A stretch of DNA of 64,000 bases from Armillaria gallica. Its lineage: Eukaryota; Basidiomycota; Agaricomycetes; Agaricales; Physalacriaceae. The notes beneath the pieces were generated by a model. It was given only the letters and a program-made list of their open reading frames with translations. It was not told the origin of the DNA and did no database searches. Below are positions 48,801 to 59,100 of this stretch, piece by piece (within the stretch, counting starts at the first letter, position 1; every line of letters begins with the position of its first letter). The translations under genes were made by a program, and so were the position numbers. Location: positions 2,759,001 to 2,823,000 of the forward strand of contig JBANDB010000007.1 in NCBI GenBank assembly GCA_037576215.1, written 5' to 3'.

Positions 48801-49341
48801 AGCCATGGTCTGGCAATGGCCAGAAAATTCAAAGTCAGCTTATTTGTCATCATCCACCTCTCTTATTATATAGATTTGGGATACAGGTTTTCCTGGTTTC
48901 AAACCAGATGCAAAGTGGGATGTTGACAGTATGCGCTATAAGAGTGCGCTTTGCTATATTCGTTGCCAAATGTCGCCCAATGGCTCGAAGGTCGCCATCA
49001 CCAATGAGGCAAGGTCGCAGACATGCATATTGGGAGTCATGTCCGGATCTGGTAAGGATAATATCATGGAGCCTATAGAACTCGTCGAAAATGTGTACGA
49101 CTTGGCATGGTTTCCTGATAGCAAGAGATTTGCCTACATTCGAGATTGGGAAGAAGAAGCCAGTGGTTACTGGTGGTCATGGGATGTTGTTGTTCGATGT
49201 CCTGCAAGCAGACTGAGCACAACGATTCACTGTTTGGAAGGCCCCGTTGATCACCGTCGAATATTTGTCACTGCCAATGGGTGCAGGCTTATTACTCAGG
49301 ACGACGTATCATTCATGACATGGGATGTTTCGGATTTATAG
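42899..49341 (+). pseudogene. NLR-C: C2-NACHT-propeller gene with two stops
   Basis: This gene has the same architecture and splice pattern as NLR-A: exons 42,899-42,909, 42,962-42,984, 43,043-43,199, 43,248-43,372, 43,432-43,784, 43,837-43,887, 43,946-44,141, 44,192-44,335, 44,386-45,950, 46,008-46,851 and 48,887-49,341. Walker A reads GLVGTGKS. Two in-frame TGA codons lie in the NACHT exon: 44,625-44,627, where NLR-A has Arg (FIRYDRT), and 45,633-45,635, where NLR-A has Trp (EKWMPH). Both are explained by single transitions (CGA or TGG to TGA). Apart from these the reading frame and all splice phases are intact, so inactivation is recent. The last intron is 2,035 nt instead of about 80 nt because of an insertion. 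Truncated N-terminal products could still be made; read-through is not suggested by anything seen. Confidence 0.8.
46920..48874. mobile_element. CpG-free 1.96 kb insertion in the last NLR-C intron
   Basis: NLR-A and NLR-B have introns of 80 and 78 nt here; NLR-C has the same intron split by 1,955 bp. The first 120 bp are GC-rich and foldable. From about 47,041 to 48,792 I find no CpG at all. Two related stretches (about 47,330-47,540 and 48,545-48,830) look like degenerate direct repeats, and a 35-nt unit recurs at 48,212 and 48,339. No long frame, terminal inverted repeat or target duplication was found, so the class is open. Confidence 0.6.
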
Positions 49342-49639
49342 AATATTCATCTGTATTCAATATTGTACGATACATCTACCTCACTTGTGCTCCCCTGGCA
49401 CCACGATTTGAAAATCATTGAGCACCAATCAAGATTCAAGTGTTGGGAAATAAACCATACCAAAATTCAAGTTCAATTGAATTGAGTGTTGTCTGCTGAA
49501 CTTAGAAGACGACGATGGCAATAGTTCATCATAGCATAGATACACCCAGGATCGTAGTGCTAAGTTCTCGTGGTATTGCACAAGTAGTCATCGAAGCTTA
49601 AGCAGTGGTTGTCCCTACATAGTGTGTAAGCACAAGGAA

Positions 49640-50350
49640 ACATGAGATGAGGTAAGAAACGAACTTGTGGTGTGATGCTTTGATAGCAGCAACCTTGGCC
49701 TTCTTTTCAGAGGCGCGCTTGGTAATGAGAGCACTAAGAGATGGATTGGCGAAAAAACAGAAGCAGAAACAGAATACTCACTCATACTCAAAATTCTGCT
49801 CCTTCTGGTGCTCAAATTTTCTGCGCTTGATGGAGCGAAGGTGACGACAGCTCTGGAAATGGATTGGAGTAACAAGACGCTGAATCTTGGGAGCCTCTTC
49901 ACATTCTCCTTCTTCCTGCTCTTCACCTCCTGACAGATAACATGCTTGCGGACATCATCCTCCTTCGACAAGTTGAACATCTTGCAGATGTTTGTCGCTC
50001 ACTTGGGACCGAGGTGCTTGGGGAGGATGGTGTCAGTGAGGCTGGGGAGTTCTGAATTCGTGTCAGGACAAGTGGAAAACGAAGATAAAAGTGTATGCAC
50101 CAGCATTTCCCTGTTTCACGATGACCAAACTCAACACAGCAATATCCGGGCCCACTGTGCATCCATGCACAGACATTCGCTTCCTCTCATCCATCCTGCG
50201 AGTGCGATACATGACTGGCCATTGGACAACAACAGACAGACACGATAGGGGAGGAGCACAGACTGCTTCATCGGAAAACCCTGCTTGCCAATTCTTCCAG
50301 TAATCCAGAAAACGTATCTCTTGAGCTCGTCAGGAATGCTTCAATCTAAG
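49640..50350 (-). pseudogene. RPS6: Ribosomal protein eS6 pseudogene, copy 5
   Basis: This copy is nearly identical in layout to copy 1. The minus strand reads [19 protein letters not shown] (about 49,982-49,925) then the same shifted part after KKENVK. Introns remain at about 50,050-50,098 and 49,732-49,779. Many differences from copy 1 are C to T or G to A. It belongs to a fourth, truncated unit. Confidence 0.83.
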
Positions 50351-50379
50351 GCATTGGGATGCTATTGGCATATAAGCAT

Positions 50380-50540
50380 GCTTGGTTTTTGAATGAGCAG
50401 TCTGACCGCTAGGACCACTGAGAAGGAAAGAAGAGGAACGAAGTCGGTGGTTCACGGGAGAGACAAGTCAGTGCGGATACCGGGTGCGGTCCGGAGTCTG
50501 AAAGTCTGAAAGTGTCGACTGTGGGAACAGCTTTTGCCAC
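50380..50540. repeat. Right edge of the tandem array
   Basis: The match to 1,060-1,205 holds to about 50,538 ('gtgggaacagcttttgccac') and then stops. Sequence from 50,541 onward has no partner in the window apart from the modules noted. Confidence 0.55.
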
Positions 50541-50946
50541 AAGTGCCCGCCGCGTGCCGGGGCATGTACGACCTTGCTGAATCTTATTGCTGGTCACTGT
50601 CCCTTTCAAATATGAGAGTTTCCATGAATAGTAGCATTTCAGAGCACCACAGACTATAATATTGTACATAAAATGCAACGATAAATACCGATAACTAAGG
50701 CCCGCATGAAGCAAGGCCAGCTACCGGAAACATACGGAAGGTACCGGAGTATGATTGACAGGGCTCAACTTACGGAGGCAAGCGGCAGAATCCACTACCT
50801 TACCTGTCCAGATTAGTAATGTAAGCATGTTTTTCTTTGACAGCGGCATAGTTCGGCAGGTGTAAGGGAAGGAAGGGTGAAATTTACAGTGGTAGATACG
50901 GGATGGAGGGAGACAGTGTACAGTACATCGTGAAAGCAAAGTAATG
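50541..50946. other. Low-copy DNA next to the array, no gene seen
   Basis: Only short overlapping frames are present, none with consistent splice sites. There is no repeat match to the array. Confidence 0.4.
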
Positions 50947-51260
50947 CTAAAAAAGTGCGTGAGTCACTCCCATCAATGACGTCACACTGACACACAATTG
51001 CAAGAGTACCGCCAGCATCAAGTGGACCCCCAAACGAGAAATCGGCCTTGTATCTTCAAAATCTATCAGTAAGTAATGAGGGTCGAATGACGATGAAAGT
51101 ACTTACCTAGGATCACAGTTACCATCGGGATGGCCCTCAAAAAGGTGGCGAAAAACACTTGGAGGTGAGTACACCACGAGAAAATACGGGGCCAGTCGTT
51201 GAGGGGATCGTTAGGCGCATTGTGAAAGTGTCGGCCAAAGTTTGGAAGAAAGTGATGCAA
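50947..51260 (-). CDS. Possible small spliced gene, 5' end uncertain
   Basis: Exons 51,107-51,260 and 50,947-51,062 join in phase across a 44-nt intron (GTAAGT to CTGATAG), giving about 89 codons with two hydrophobic stretches (VFFATFLRAIPMVTVIL; LMLAVLLQLCVSVTSLMGV). No ATG lies in frame at the start, so either an upstream exon is missing or this is not a gene. The product is not recognised. Confidence 0.22.
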
Positions 51261-51797
51261 AAAGGTGTCTGTTGAAGTGTGACATTATGTGACAACAATC
51301 ACACTTACTTGCCTTCACATACTTTCTCACACCGTTGCAGCTAAACATAGCTTCACTTTGATACCGTTGAAACTTAAATTTCGCACACACAAAGACTTAG
51401 AAATATTTCAGGTATTTGATCCGCAATTACCTGAAAGCTGATGAATCGGGAACTAATGCTTGTTGTGCTTAACAAGGACTATAAATGCGAATTTTCTTCT
51501 ATCACTACAGGGCAATACCCTAAGCTTAGCAAGCAGATCCGGATAAACTACTTTGCGTCTGGATACTTTCCTGTGTATTTGGTAAATGAAAAAATCTTTG
51601 ATTAAATGTTAAATAATATAGGCAATTCAGTCATCATTTTGCAGCAGTGAAGTGATTAAGAACATCGAACATCTGCCCAGGATTTGGTCCTCTAGTATAG
51701 CCCCAGAATACTCTACAACGATTTGCACGTCTCGGTGAACTATCCCATGCCACACCACAAAGATGCCCGTCCAACGCTCCATGGATAGCTTTCAAAT

Positions 51798-52148
51798 GTG
51801 ATATCTATCCGTCCCAGCTGTAAAGAGACTTCAATCTTTCCTGAAGGTAAGCAAAGATCTTCTATTGCTGCGATTCTTCTATTGAGTTACTCTCTTGCTT
51901 TTACAACTGTACAGGAGTACTTATCAGCTGGCACGCTATGGATCAGCTGTTTCCCCTGGTCAGAGTCAGAGATTTACAATACTGCTTTCCCCAAAAACTT
52001 TTAGTCCGCATTCTAATGTCGGCGGCATCTGGAACTTCGACTAAAGACCTAGGTTCTGATTTTCTGGAATTGCATGCATCTGATCTGTCATTGGCTGACG
52101 AGTCTGGGGATTCAGAGCATCACCCAGCACCAGTACCTGTGCACAAAG
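51798..52148 (+). CDS. Possible spliced gene fragment
   Basis: A clean 68-nt intron (51,847-51,914, GTAAGC to TACAG) joins two open exons, ending at a donor-like GTGCGT after 52,148. The first in-frame ATG is 51,938 (MDQLFPLVRVRDLQYCF), and the tail is acidic (LADESGDSEHH). The 3' exons could not be found and the family is unknown. Confidence 0.25.
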
Positions 52149-52605
52149 GTGCGTGTTTACGTGGTTCCAGTAAAGTCCACCAGCGTTGATAGGAGTTGAG
52201 AACTGGATTCCATCAGTATATAGGGAGATCGAAAGCATGATGCACTAGCCGTTGAGCGGCAGCATGGTGCCTACTAAAAAAGAAAGATATCAGTGAAAGT
52301 GTAAAGACAATTGAAGGAGGAGAGAGATGGCTTAGGGATTCCACATCGTCGTTCCGGGAATATGGACGCGTAATCTGATGAAGCTGGAGTAAGAAAGTGG
52401 ACTCTTGTAATAAACTGATGATGGACGTACTATCGGGATTACAGGCGCCGTATGCAGATGACGAGCGCACCATATATCCTAGCCTGTTGTTCTCATATAT
52501 CAATTAATTGTCGAAAATCAAGCAATGAAGATATACATTTTTTGTAAGCTTTCAAGATGAGGCCAAGAAATTTAGGTAACTAATTAACAAATCTGAAAGA
52601 AATGT

Positions 52606-53479
52606 TCAGTTACTCGTCGGATATTCAGAGAGAAATCGATGTACCACCCTTCCATACTTATTAGCTTTGAAGGTCATGGCCACTTCACCTGCCCTATAGA
52701 CCCACGCCTCACTATCCACCACCCTGTTGGCCAACTCCGCCGTGAAAACCAAATTTCCTGCAGCGTTAAACCCTCTGATGGTGTAGTGATTGAGTTTACT
52801 CAGGTTGTTTGACGAGTGCCATCCCCCACTGCTGAACTTCAGAATAGGACGGTAAACTTCTCAGCGACTTACGATATTGCGAGCGTGCATGTTCCCGACC
52901 ACCAGACCTGAGCTCCGAAGCGACGAAGAGCTTCATCGAGTATCGCTTTACCCCGTTCGCCTCCAAGCTTTTTCTTCTTTTTATCCATTTCGAAGAACGG
53001 TTGCCTACTGACCGACCGGCGAACATAGTACATGGGACGTGGGATGAAGACATCTACAAGACAAGGATAAGAGACCGAAGAGGTATGAGAAAATATGCAC
53101 TAATGACCATGGCAAGCGCAAGTTGCACAACCGATCTTACACCCTGGATAGCGACGCGACTTGAGCCCCAAAAACACACAAATATCATACTATTTACCTT
53201 GAAGGAAGACCAGGATGACATTGAAGTGGAATAAGGTAGGGCAGAGGAGGGCAGAGTCGAGGGAGAAAGCGAGAGTGGCAAGTGAGTAAGGAACAACGTG
53301 AGAAAGAGATATGATTTGAAGCCAGCATCAAGCACAAATATGAGCATGCATTGAAACATGATCCACGACACCGCACGTGCGACAAGCTGAGAGGACTTGA
53401 AATGACGCGTCTGGTTGAGGATAGTGGTCTCGAAGGTATGTTCTTGGCGAGGAGATGATTGGGTGAGCTCGAATCTCAT
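52606..53479 (-). CDS. Uncharacterised four-exon protein, 235 aa
   Basis: A model with ATG at 53,479 and TGA at 52,606-52,608 has all phases consistent: exons 53,198-53,479, 53,141-53,159, 52,873-53,053 and 52,606-52,831, with introns of 38, 87 and 41 nt. The N-terminal third has a hydrophobic stretch (about residues 38-70, WIMFQCMLIFVLDAG) that could be membrane-bound. The middle is basic (EMDKKKKKLGGERGKAILDE), and the C-terminus is a well-formed soluble-looking segment (YTIRGFNAAGNLVF). I recognise no family. The very short introns are a weak point. The last two exons are the most secure part. Confidence 0.42.
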
Positions 53480-54184
53480 CAGAACATGACGTTCAACCAG
53501 ATCTGTCTGTCAGACACTAGTCAGTACCTGGTATTAAAAAGGTATATGGGAAGAATGATACGAATATATTGTTCAAAGCAACGTCGTCCTCGACGTCTGG
53601 GGCTCTGTTTCCCTTTTTCTGCAGCTTGACGATTGCTCATGTTCTATAGGTTCAGCATTCAACATCATCTTCATTTACCGTAACTCTTAGATAGAATGTA
53701 TACATATGCTAGGCGTTCATTCTCAAGTCGAATTCTAGCCTTTGCTGTATAGCTCAACAGCTAAGAAATGGATCTATTTTGATTATTATTTGGGCCTATC
53801 ATACTTACAGACCATTCGGGCATGAGAAGCTGTGCGACGAAGTATTCGAGAAAGCAAGTATTGGTATCACAGATCGCTGACAAGTAAACAGAGTTCCCTC
53901 GTGCGGTGCTAGTATGGACATGGTGAGCAGGCATGAATCGGATAATGGTAGGGTATGGAACCCACCGGATATCTTCTCTGTGGTACGATGAAGGGCAACT
54001 CCTTCAACCTGAGGAAGGGGCCGCAGGACTGGTCAACGTAGCGGGTGTACAGAGTCCATTCGAGATGAGCTCCGGACAGTGGTCGGCGTGGAAAAGAGGA
54101 TTAGAGCTGGTTAGAAAATAGGAAATACAGATATCCGGGGGTAAGCACTAGGGTATACCAAGGTTCTGGCAGAAGAGGCGGCGC
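53480..54184. other. No confident gene
   Basis: A minus-strand frame with NPLFHADHCPELISNGLC lies near 54,060-54,100 after an acceptor-like CTAACCAG and could be a downstream exon of the frame at 54,185-54,433, but phases do not match. Nothing else is supported. Confidence 0.3.
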
Positions 54185-54433
54185 TTAACTGCTTGCGGGC
54201 GTCTCGAGAAAACGTTCAGAGTACCCGCTTCTTGTGGGGTGAAAGGGACTTACAGGTATTTTTCCTATGTTACATAGACTTTCAGCGGCGTTGTTGTCGT
54301 CCACGACTACATCAGATTCCTGAGAAGAGCGAAGGTTGCTGTCAATACAAGAGGGAAGAGGGAGATAGTGCTCACAGTCTAAAGGAGGGTACAAAAAATG
54401 CACCTCATCCTTCGGCGGTGAGATTGCTGACAT
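54185..54433 (-). CDS. Possible short protein, divergent to the F-box gene
   Basis: An ATG-started frame of 82 codons opens MSAISPPKDEVHFLYPPLDC, with an acidic middle (SDVVVDDNNAAES). A GTAAGT donor follows about 60 codons in, so the true gene may splice onward. It is transcribed away from 54,725. No family is recognised. Confidence 0.28.
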   Translation of the reverse strand: MSAISPPKDEVHFLYPPLDCEHYLPLPSCIDSNLRSSQESDVVVDDNNAAESLCNIGKIPVSPFHPTRSGYSERFLETPASS

Positions 54434-54724
54434 AATGGTCGATGAAACGCATTCATGATTCCAGGTAGCAAGCAATGGTTGGTGGGCAAGAAGAAAAAAG
54501 CACGAAAATACGATGACGCGTGATATTGATCGATTTTTTGTTCTTCGGCTCAGACCAGTACCCTTCTGTTCCCCTGCTCTTCTATATATCCAATCCTGAC
54601 TGTATCCTGAGATCCTGATTTCCTCGGTGTCTCTGTCAATTTGTCTTTCACACGGAGGCAAGTGCTGGTCGCAGCATCTTTCCGTTATGCAGAACTTGTG
54701 TCAGTCACAGGGATATCCTTCAAA

Positions 54725-56299
54725 ATGTATCTGGACGACATGCTAAACAACGACCTTCATCAAGATTCCATTCTAGCCGCTATACCTTCGCATCCTTCGT
54801 CAGAGGTTACCAACTTGTTAACCTGTAATCTTCCTCCCTCCGACACTATTAGGTCCGCGGTCCTCGCGAAAATATGGCAAAATGAGCATTTTATCCTCTT
54901 AGTCAATATCTCTGGCCATCGCATGGACGTAAAACATCAATCGTCTATAACCATGGAGCGAGCAAAGGCGGAGAAGCTTGTCGTCGATCTGAGATCGATT
55001 TTACATCCAGTCCACTCTGTACCGGACGATGTTTTGCTGGAGATTTCGCTGTAGTCGTTGACACCTCCTGTGCTTCTTCTGTTTCGACCAACACGCATCT
55101 TTAGGTGTGCTCTCATGTATGTCAACAGTGGCGTACCCTTGTTCTATGTGCACCCTCGCTGTGGGCCAATGTGCGTCTCGATTTTGATGATGACGTATAC
55201 TTGGAATACCATCTATCTCGTGCTGAGCGTATTCTCACCGAACGTCTGGAAAGGAGCAGCAGTAATCTTCTCAACATTTTCATCCATGGTCCTCATGCCC
55301 ATCCGGATACCAATAGGGTTCTTTCCCACCTCCTCATGTCGGCTACCAGGTGGCGACCCTTAACTGCCGATGCAGGACCCGAGGTTTACGAGCTGTTTGA
55401 GAAATGTTCCGGAGGTTCTCTGCTGGAGTTGTATACCCTTTCTATCACGGATTCTGTTCTTATGGATGGGGACATCGATGAGGAATATCGATACATTGGT
55501 GTCGTCCTCAAGGCATTTAATTTCACTCCCAAGCTACACTGATTATTCATATCCTCTCTTCCACTTACGTCTTTATCGCTGTCTGCCGACACTCTGCATA
55601 ACAATATTGAGGAATTTTTGGTTAACCTGTTTTATCAGGTCGTCGATGTCTTTCGCCTTCTACCGGCGATGCGGGCGTTGATGTCCTTGGATGTACTCTG
55701 TGATGCTGATTTGAAAGACTATGGTGATATGGTCCGCCTGCCTTTGCTTTCTCGTATCACTTTAAGGGATTTTAATGACACGCATCATATTCCTGACACG
55801 TGGGATAGACTGTATCTTCCCAACGTCACTTCTGTTCGTCTGTGGTATGAAGGGCTTGTTTTACACCCAAGATTCCCTCTGTTTGATAGACGCAATCCAC
55901 GTATCACCGAGTTCGCTTGTTATATTAATTTATTTTCCGATTTCGATATCCTAGATTTCGAAACCGATCTCACGAACCTTGCCAAACATCACTAATATGT
56001 GATTGTCATTCTGTCATACCACTCCCATTTTGCTTGAAGCGATGCACTCCGATGCTCGGTTTTTGTCTGCGCTCACAGACATAACCCTGATTTGGAAAGT
56101 CCCTACTTCCCGGCCCGTTCTGGATGCCGACTTTGTGCTGTTTACACATGCGAGGTCTGCCACTTGCACAACCGTGAAATACCTTGCGTTGGAGGATGAG
56201 ATAATTCCGTATGAAGGGCCAACACTTTATACAACTATGTGGGAAGAATTAACGTCTGGTGGATTGGAGGTCATAGAGACTTGCGAGCCTTTGTTTTAA
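54725..56299 (+). pseudogene. F-box protein pseudogene
   Basis: This is an agaric-type F-box protein, the substrate adaptor of SCF ubiquitin ligases. The N-terminal coil and F-box start are at 54,725-55,054 (ERAKAEKLVVDLRSILHP, VHSVPDDVLLEISL). The F-box continues in another frame from 55,105 (VCSHVCQQWRTLVLCAPS, LWANVRLDFDD), followed by a leucine-rich-repeat-like C-terminal part. Lesions are a TAG or unfitting 54-nt intron with a one-base frame change near 55,052, an in-frame TGA at about 55,540 with the same frame resuming at once (LSADTLHNNIEEFLVNLFYQ), and a frameshift near 55,995-56,003. Sequence beyond 56,299 may hold more of the C-terminus. With three lesions I call it dead. Confidence 0.65.
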
Positions 56300-56629
56300 A
56301 TGAGGCGTTATCTGTCCTCGCACGCATTGTATGTGATCACTTCATGCATAGTTCTGCTGTTCATTCTGATACCCTGTTTAGGTTGTTCGATGTGTTTGGA
56401 CCCGTCCCATTCATTGGAACAGCAGCTCCCGTTGCTTCAATTATACTTTCATGTTGAAAAACAGTTGCTATAGTTTCCGGGAATAATTACACTCGCACCT
56501 TGTTCGCTATGTACACTCTTCTACATACTATATCTGTTATCGATGTCTCCTATCTTATCTACACAGTGCCAGCGTGTATGTCAAAATTCTATCTCTGACT
56601 TACTTTTATGTTCTGTATTGTTCCGCACA
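56300..56629. other. Intergenic, possible F-box remnant
   Basis: The frame 56,239-56,457 partly overlaps the end of the F-box relic and may be its decayed C-terminus. No other feature is seen. Confidence 0.3.
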
Positions 56630-56765
56630 GCGGAAGATATACATCAGAGGTATGGGTGAGACAAGGAAGACAGGTGTCCTTAATGTTTTGACCGCTTATT
56701 TCAAAGAGCGAGGGGAGACCAGACGTCTCATCGTGGTCGCTCCCACCGGATCCGCCGCTGCACTG
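56630..56765 (+). pseudogene. PIF1-like helicase fragment
   Basis: The frame reads KIYIRGMGETRKTGVLNVLT and then YFKERGETRRLIVVAPTGSA. This matches the Walker A region and the following APTGSAA motif of PIF1-family helicases, as carried by Helitron elements and stand-alone fungal copies. The P loop is degenerate (GMGETRKT instead of GxGGTGKS), and only about 45 residues remain before a possible donor GTAAAG. No Rep domain or Helitron end was seen nearby. Confidence 0.6.
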
Positions 56766-57143
56766 GTAAAGTTCTACTTATCACTTCATGTTAGGCATCA
56801 ATGAATGTCACGGCGATACTATATCCAGGAAAAAGTGGTTTGCATTATAACTCAGGCATTTGAATGACATTGCACTTCGTGTCTACCATTGATCATTTTT
56901 CTGGTCGACTGACATGCTTACAGTAGCTACCGACTAAAGAAACTGCTATTGCTTCCTCAAAGCGGAGGACTGGTGATAACAGATGATTTCTGTAAAGATA
57001 TTAGCTACACAGTATATTATAAAACAGAAGACTAACACTTGGCGGTGTCTACAGTGCTGTCAGCTGCTGCCAGTATGTAGAACATCTATGGCTGGCCCCA
57101 AAGTGTCAAGGTCGCGTACGTTAATATCGATGTGGAGCCCTTC
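56766..57143. other. No gene seen
   Basis: This stretch has short frames only. It may contain further decayed helicase sequence, but no other PIF1 motif is visible. Confidence 0.35.
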
Positions 57144-59091
57144 TCACTGCCATTCCTTCAGCTTGCGGATGTGACCCACACTAAATATAAATACATTCTT
57201 CGCTTCGAAATGATTATTAGGAGCACCCACGGCGGTGCTGCATGACGCTGTGAGAGTGACTGAATGAAGGATCGGGTTTTCATAGTCGTTCCAGCGTGCT
57301 GTCCCCATTCCCACAAATGGATCACTGATAACATGGAGATCCAGCGTTGGGAAAGTGTGAGCCAGTGTGATGGAGAGCTTGGACAGGTATGGTAGCAGAG
57401 CGCTGCGACGAGTTTTGTCCTGATATGTTAGATTGTCCTGGAGGCGGGAGAAGAGCGAGCACAAGATCGCTGCCATTGTTGTGTTAGCTTCGAAGTCTTG
57501 CATGACAACCAGTTCTTTTAAATGAGGCGTTAGAGCGAGGATTGAAAGGAGGAGGCTGCCGTTGCCATAGTCTATGCTGGTGAGAAATAGCTGACGCAAA
57601 GGACATTGTGATGCAAGGATCAGTTCATGTAGTCCCCACAAAGCATTCAGGAAACACTCATATATCATCGCCACAGAGTCATCAAAGTGGGGTTGGACAG
57701 TTATCGATATCAAACTGGGAAGTACACAACTACCAAGGAAATTACCATCGCAGGCGTGGAGCTCGAGCAAGGAACAGTTTGTGACCTTGTCCCCGAAAAT
57801 CGCTTGCCGCGATGATGGACCGTGGATGACGGACATCATCTCTAGGTTGATGCCCGCCTTCAATCCATCGAGGAAATATCGGTCGAGGTCTGAGGTGCCA
57901 TGCTGTCAGTCATCGCAAAATTCCAGCAGTGTAGACCAAGGAACATGGAAGGTAGTTGTCTGTGGCAACCCGAACAAGCGAACAACGCTTAACACCTGAG
58001 CTGTTTCAAACACATTGATGTGGTTAGACAGAGTGCTGTCCATGGTTGAGACATCATATTTACAGTATACGAACGTCAATTCTTGTAGACAGTTTAACCA
58101 ACCTCGAATGGGGTTCAGCAGGTAAAGGAAGGAAGGGGAAATGGACAGGAACGCTTCCTCCCATCTGTGTGACTGCTCTGTCAGGAGAGAAAAAATTTCT
58201 GTTGCGTATGGACTACAACCGTGAAGATTTGGCCAATAATCGTAGTGAAACATGAGACCGTGAGACGATGATCTCGCCAGAATGGTCTGCATCAGGTGTA
58301 ATGGGTAGGGAATATTGGTCTGGCGAGTCATTATGGACATGTTCGACCATAACGAAGAAAAGGACAGGACGGTATCTCTCCATGCCTTGCATACGTGACT
58401 GAGAGACCATGGCGGTGAAGATACATCCCAGAATAAAAAACCGCTGTCCCGCTGTGTATAGAGGAATATCTGCCCAAGCAGCTCTGGGGGTACGCGGTGG
58501 GCAGGTGACAGGATCATTTTACACTTATTTTGGGCGTGCTTTAGAGCGGTGTGAATGGCGTGCAGCTGGTGAACAACAAGTGAGAACCGGACGTACTTGT
58601 CATGACTGGAAGCTTGCGAGAATGCAAGTCCAGGACATGAGAAAATGCAGGGGTGGAGACTGTCGTGAAGCAGAAGATGTTGACAACAGCGGGAGCACAG
58701 ATGTACTGGATGAGGGCGGTCGCCTTTACATGAAGATCTATGGGGTTCATTTGTTGGAATTGTATACACGGCAAGGAAAGGAAATGGATACTCAGTACCT
58801 GAGCTTCTCGAACCACGACGTTTGATCTGCATCAGCGTGAAGCTGTAAGGGTCGTATCGAATCAAGAAAAAATTTGATGTCTGCGCTGATAGACAAGAGA
58901 CGTCGCTCAATGTTAGCGCGTTCTTCTCGCAAAGACAAAGCTTGTAGCTCATCAGGTGCATCGTTGTTGTTGCTTAGATGGTCTAACAGAGGATCCGGGA
59001 ATTTGTCGGAGACTGACTCGGAGGATAGCTTAAAGTATGCAGAGAAGCAGCCACAGACATATGTTTTTGCATGCCTGCTTCCCTGTGACAT
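57144..59091 (-). CDS. F-box protein with one in-frame TGA
   Basis: This is a probable SCF adaptor. Exon 1 is 58,799-59,091 (MSQGSRHAK, then a coil LREERANIERRLLSISADIK). It joins in phase across a 193-nt intron (GTACTG to TTCCAG) to 58,605. The F-box reads ILSPAHRVPPELLGQIFLYT and, after a gap, LSHVCKAWRDTVLSFSSLWS, followed by a long leucine-rich part ending at 57,144. A TGA at 57,906-57,908 interrupts an otherwise continuous frame (LEFCDD, stop, QHGTSDLDRYFLDG). It could be a Trp codon mutated to stop. It is either a young pseudogene or a truncated protein that keeps the F-box. The length and the order coil, F-box, LRR are typical for agaric F-box proteins. Confidence 0.65.
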
Positions 59092-59100
59092 GTATTCGCT

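Noticed and set aside
56630..56765. Active Helitron
   Set aside because: Only about 45 residues of a helicase with a degenerate P loop; no Rep domain, no CTRR end with hairpin nearby.
58409..58825. 138-codon plus-strand gene
   Set aside because: It lies antisense to the F-box exon and intron and has no recognisable content.
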